From contig CAYPHA010000130.1 of NCBI GenBank assembly GCA_964410215.1, positions 1 to 6,820 on the forward strand: 6,820 nt of DNA. Reading direction: 5' to 3'. Within the stretch, counting starts at the first letter, position 1; the number at the start of each line of letters is the position of its first letter. Origin of the DNA: CAYPHA01 sp964410215. Lineage in GTDB: Bacteria; Calditrichota; Calditrichia; Calditrichales; CAYPHA01. Made by a program: the position numbers and the translations under genes. Shown here in pieces: positions 4,351 to 6,820 of this stretch. The notes beneath the pieces were generated by a model, which was given only the letters and a program-made list of their open reading frames with translations, was not told the origin of the DNA and did not search any database.

Positions 4351-5679
4351 TTACTGGCGGGACAGTACCACTTTTTCCAATTCTTCCAGTGAACGGCCTT
4401 TGGTCTCCACCAGAAATTTCAGAAAAAAGAACAAACTGATCAAGGTGGCAACCGCATAGAATACAAACACGGCGCCGATGCCGAACTGTGTTGCCGCAAC
4501 CGGGAACAGGAATGACGTCAGTGCATTGAAGAACCAGTGTGAAAAGGAACCGATCGAGGACGCCCGGGCCCGTATGTTATTGGGAAACATTTCCGATAGA
4601 ATAACCCAGATCACCACGCCCTGAGATGAGGCGAAAAAGGCGATAAAACCGAGAATAAAGACGAGCAGCAGATAGCCGCTGAACGCTTCGGCGAGATAGG
4701 CGATGGCGAACAAAGCGAGAAAGAGCGACATCCCGCCTGCGCCCATGAGAAGCAGGAATTTCCGCCCCAGCTTATCGATGACGGACATGGCGATGACGGT
4801 AAAAACAAGGTTGACGGCACCGATCATGACGGTCTGCATCAGCGACGCATTGTCCGAAAAACCGGCGGATTTAAAGATGGACGGCGCATAATACATGATC
4901 ACGTTAATACCCGTAAACTGATTGAACATGCCGACCGCAATACCGATCAGAACCAGTCGCAGGTAGGGCTTTTTAAACAGCACCGACAAATGGGCTAACG
5001 CTTCCTTATCGAATGAGCGGACAATATCATCGAGCGCTTTATCCACATCGGCGCCGGGATTGACGCTTGCAATAACCTGCCGGGCTTCTTTCAGCCTGTC
5101 CATTTTAACCAGCCAGCGCGGGCTGCGGCTCACTAACAGAAGCAGTGAAAAGAAAAGGAAAGCCGGTATCCCCTCGGCAATAAACATATACCGCCAGTTC
5201 TGATCACCCAGGTCTACGAGAAGAAAATTTGAAAAGAAGGCTGTCAGAATACCGATAACAATGGCCAGTTGCGCCGTCGCGACCAGTCGTCCGCGTTTCT
5301 CCGCCGGGGCAATCTCTGATATGTACATGGGCGAAAGCACCGATGCCGCACCCACGGCTATTCCGCCGATGAACCGCGCGACAATAAATCCGTAAAAATG
5401 TGTCGACAGGCCGGTCCATATCGCCGAAAAGAAGAATAAAGCCGCAGTCACCAGCAGCATGTTTCGCCGTCCCCAGGTATCGGCCGGTTTGCCGATGGTC
5501 AGCGCACCGAATATGCACCCAATCAGCGCTGAACTTACGGCCCAGCCGAGCGTCACATCCGTCAATGCGAAATATTCGGTAATAAACGGAATCGTTCCCG
5601 AAATGACGGCCGTGTCAAATCCAAAAAGCAACCCGCCCAGGGCCGCCACAAAGGTATAGAGATAAAGGGTTTTTGTCAT
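4351..5679 (-). CDS. Sugar porter family MFS transporter (predicted sugar/H+ symporter)
   Basis: Inner-membrane importer of the major facilitator superfamily, sugar porter branch (XylE, GalP, GLUT type), 442 residues with 12 predicted helices and a central cytoplasmic loop near 185-235. Signatures in order: GGLLFGFDTAVISG (15-28) with D22 at the XylE proton-coupling D27 position; GKPADTWGRR (63-72); ARFIGGIAVG (101-110) with R102; PMYISEIAPAEKRG (117-130); Q137 at the XylE sugar-binding Q168 position; NWRYMF (161-166); NQFTGINVIMYYAP (253-266); DKLGRK (302-307); SEMFPNNIRA (362-371); VETKGRSLEELE (424-435). Differences from XylE: N253 where the first Gln of QQ stands, and H381 before the conserved Trp, so the substrate may not be xylose. 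The start ATG overlaps the upstream gene's stop by 4 nt (ATGA), indicating translational coupling. Substrate unknown. Confidence 0.93.
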   Translation of the reverse strand: MTKTLYLYTFVAALGGLLFGFDTAVISGTIPFITEYFALTDVTLGWAVSSALIGCIFGALTIGKPADTWGRRNMLLVTAALFFFSAIWTGLSTHFYGFIVARFIGGIAVGAASVLSPMYISEIAPAEKRGRLVATAQLAIVIGILTAFFSNFLLVDLGDQNWRYMFIAEGIPAFLFFSLLLLVSRSPRWLVKMDRLKEARQVIASVNPGADVDKALDDIVRSFDKEALAHLSVLFKKPYLRLVLIGIAVGMFNQFTGINVIMYYAPSIFKSAGFSDNASLMQTVMIGAVNLVFTVIAMSVIDKLGRKFLLLMGAGGMSLFLALFAIAYLAEAFSGYLLLVFILGFIAFFASSQGVVIWVILSEMFPNNIRARASSIGSFSHWFFNALTSFLFPVAATQFGIGAVFVFYAVATLISLFFFLKFLVETKGRSLEELEKVVLSRQ

Positions 5680-6695
5680 GATGAATATCCATATTCCATA
5701 AAGGTATCGTACATCATTTTAATATTTTCGAGGGGAATGTCCGGTCCGATTTCACCGCAGGCAATGATACCGCCGTCCGCTGTACCCAGTTTCCCGAACA
5801 CTTCATGAATGTGGTCGCGGACTTCTTCAGGCGTTCCAAACGGCATAATTTTCTGACGATCCAGATCGGTTCGGAAACAGAGTTTACCGGCGAAATCCCG
5901 GCTCAACGCATCAATACCGAGGACCGTTGCCTGGCAGTTCAGCACATTAACCCCGATCTCGATCAGATCAGGGATAATCTCCAGGATCTGGCCATCGGAG
6001 TGAAAATGCACATCCATGCCCGCCGCATGGACTTTATCAAACATGGCCTTATAGGCCGGTTTAAAAAAACGTCGCCAGAAAGCGGGATCCACCATCAGGG
6101 CATGCTGCGTGCCCCAGTCATCAGCGAAGTGCAGACCGTCGTACTCCAGTGCCACCCATTTATCGAGCCATTTCAGGTTGAATGCGAGCATATCATCACG
6201 CAGTCTGTAGACTTCACCGGGTTCGAAGGCAAAGTCCATCAAAAGGTTTTCCATGCCCCGCAACTGCTGCATCTGTTCGAAGAAGGTAATCCAGGCGCCG
6301 CGCGCATAGTATTCGTCGTTAAATCCTTCCAGATGTCCGCTGTACTGACGCGCCCGCGGCGGCCCGGCACTGAACTCCGGCCAGGTATAGTCATCGTAAG
6401 CGGACCAGTCAGCAAAGGGCACTTCGATGGGAATCCCACAGATCCCTTCTTCTTCAACGGACCAGAGCGTGCCGAAATCGTCATAATTTTTACCGCCTTT
6501 ATACAGCGGTGGAAAATCTTCCCGTCTCATATCTTTCTGGAACCCCCAGCCGAAATCTTCATGCACCCGGTCGGTTATTTCCTTCAACCGGTCGCCATAT
6601 TTAATCTGGGCCGCCGGCAGGATAGCGTGTGAGATGGGTACCCGGTCCGGGCCTTTGAAGTGTATGGCCCGTTTCACGCGTTCACGACTTTTCAT
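5676..6695 (-). CDS. Uroporphyrinogen decarboxylase superfamily protein (not HemE; possible methyltransferase)
   Basis: A 339-residue TIM-barrel protein of the URO-D/MtaA superfamily, which includes heme-pathway decarboxylases and zinc-dependent corrinoid or cobalamin methyltransferases. The N-terminus RERVKRAIHFKGPDRVPI (4-21) is typical, but the HemE catalytic block RQAGR is absent, so a heme role is unlikely. The centre has YDGLHFADDWGTQHALMVDP (185-204). The likely metal region is VHFHSDGQI (229-237), with H230-x-H232 where MtaA-like enzymes have His-x-Cys. C254 follows in VLNCQA, and C313 lies in IIACGEIGPDIPLENI near the C-terminus. Ligand assignment is inference. The start ATG at 6695 has AAAGG 4 nt upstream. 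It is the first gene of a coupled pair with the sugar porter, so its substrate may be something the porter brings in. No corrinoid protein or methyltransferase partner is in view, so the reaction is unknown. Confidence 0.82.
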   Translation of the reverse strand: MKSRERVKRAIHFKGPDRVPISHAILPAAQIKYGDRLKEITDRVHEDFGWGFQKDMRREDFPPLYKGGKNYDDFGTLWSVEEEGICGIPIEVPFADWSAYDDYTWPEFSAGPPRARQYSGHLEGFNDEYYARGAWITFFEQMQQLRGMENLLMDFAFEPGEVYRLRDDMLAFNLKWLDKWVALEYDGLHFADDWGTQHALMVDPAFWRRFFKPAYKAMFDKVHAAGMDVHFHSDGQILEIIPDLIEIGVNVLNCQATVLGIDALSRDFAGKLCFRTDLDRQKIMPFGTPEEVRDHIHEVFGKLGTADGGIIACGEIGPDIPLENIKMMYDTFMEYGYSS

Positions 6696-6701
6696 TGGAC
6701 C

Positions 6702-6805
6702 TTTCTTTTTGGCTTTTGTCTTTAGTCTTTCGTCTCTGGTGAATTTTCTTAATCTTTCATCTTTTATCTTTAATCTTGCGCCTTGTCCCTCGAACCTTGC
6801 ACCTT
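6702..6805 (-). repeat. Degenerate heptanucleotide repeat tract in the 5' region of the URO-D-like gene
   Basis: On the minus strand eight consecutive 7-mers fill 6805-6750: AAGGTGC, AAGGTTC, GAGGGAC, AAGGCGC, AAGATTA, AAGATAA, AAGATGA, AAGATTA. After a 13-bp break come five more (6736-6702): GAGACGA, AAGACTA, AAGACAA, AAGCCAA, AAAGAAA. The break shifts the phase by one base. The tract is purine-rich and AAG-led throughout. The Shine-Dalgarno AAAGG of the URO-D-like gene is the end of this tract. No -10 or -35 boxes are recognisable in 6696-6820, so the promoter is probably outside the window. Confidence 0.75.
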
Positions 6806-6820
6806 CTTTACACCCCCCTA

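Noticed and set aside
5805..6632. Long plus-strand open frame (275 codons) opposite the URO-D-like gene
   Set aside because: It is antisense to a gene with clear family motifs, shows no recognisable domain and has no convincing ribosome site; it arises from the codon bias of the real gene.
1..6820. CRISPR array, tRNA or rRNA
   Set aside because: No regularly spaced identical repeats, cloverleaf-like or conserved rRNA segments were found by reading; the only periodic tract is the 7-bp repeat at the right end.

Overview
The window reads as a piece of chromosome from a Gram-negative bacterium. The RND efflux pump needs an inner membrane facing a periplasm. No ribosomal RNA or other taxonomic marker is present, so I do not name a phylum. 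Composition is uneven. The left two thirds (RND gene, hicAB genes) are AT-rich, while the right third (sugar porter plus URO-D-like gene) is clearly richer in GC. This points to a mosaic, accessory-type region.

Layout from left to right. (1) Bases 1-2648, plus strand: the last ~880 codons of an RND-family efflux permease, cut by the window edge. (2) Bases 2670-2965: a dead IS21-family fragment on the minus strand. It has one element end with two ~22-bp end repeats, followed directly by a decayed, internally deleted istB ATPase gene with stops and a frameshift. (3) Bases 2967-4236, plus strand: two tandem, diverged copies of a complete type II toxin-antitoxin unit. Each has the order promoter - hicA - hicB - intrinsic terminator - conserved trailer, with a period of 638 bp. 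(4) Bases 4237-4350: a short spacer between converging genes with nothing recognised. (5) Bases 6695-4351, minus strand: a two-gene, translationally coupled operon. It encodes a uroporphyrinogen-decarboxylase-superfamily protein that is not HemE, then a 12-helix sugar/H+ symporter of the MFS sugar porter family. Its upstream region is a degenerate heptanucleotide repeat tract.

How the genes work together. The HicA toxins (mRNA-cleaving dsRBD-fold proteins) and HicB antitoxins form two self-contained addiction or stress modules. The paired proteins are roughly 60% identical, so the pairs may or may not cross-neutralise. In both units the predicted -10 box ends only 8 nt before the hicA ATG and hicA has no Shine-Dalgarno, whereas hicB has a good one. 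This suggests leaderless or poor toxin translation and efficient antitoxin translation. The porter and URO-D-like protein probably serve import and processing of a small carbohydrate or methylated compound; the substrate cannot be read from sequence.

The most interesting unexplained signals are three: the conserved non-coding trailer after each hicAB unit, with a hairpin kept despite base changes; the leaderless promoter architecture kept at identical spacing in both copies; and the 7-bp periodic tract upstream of the URO-D-like gene. None proves a new system.
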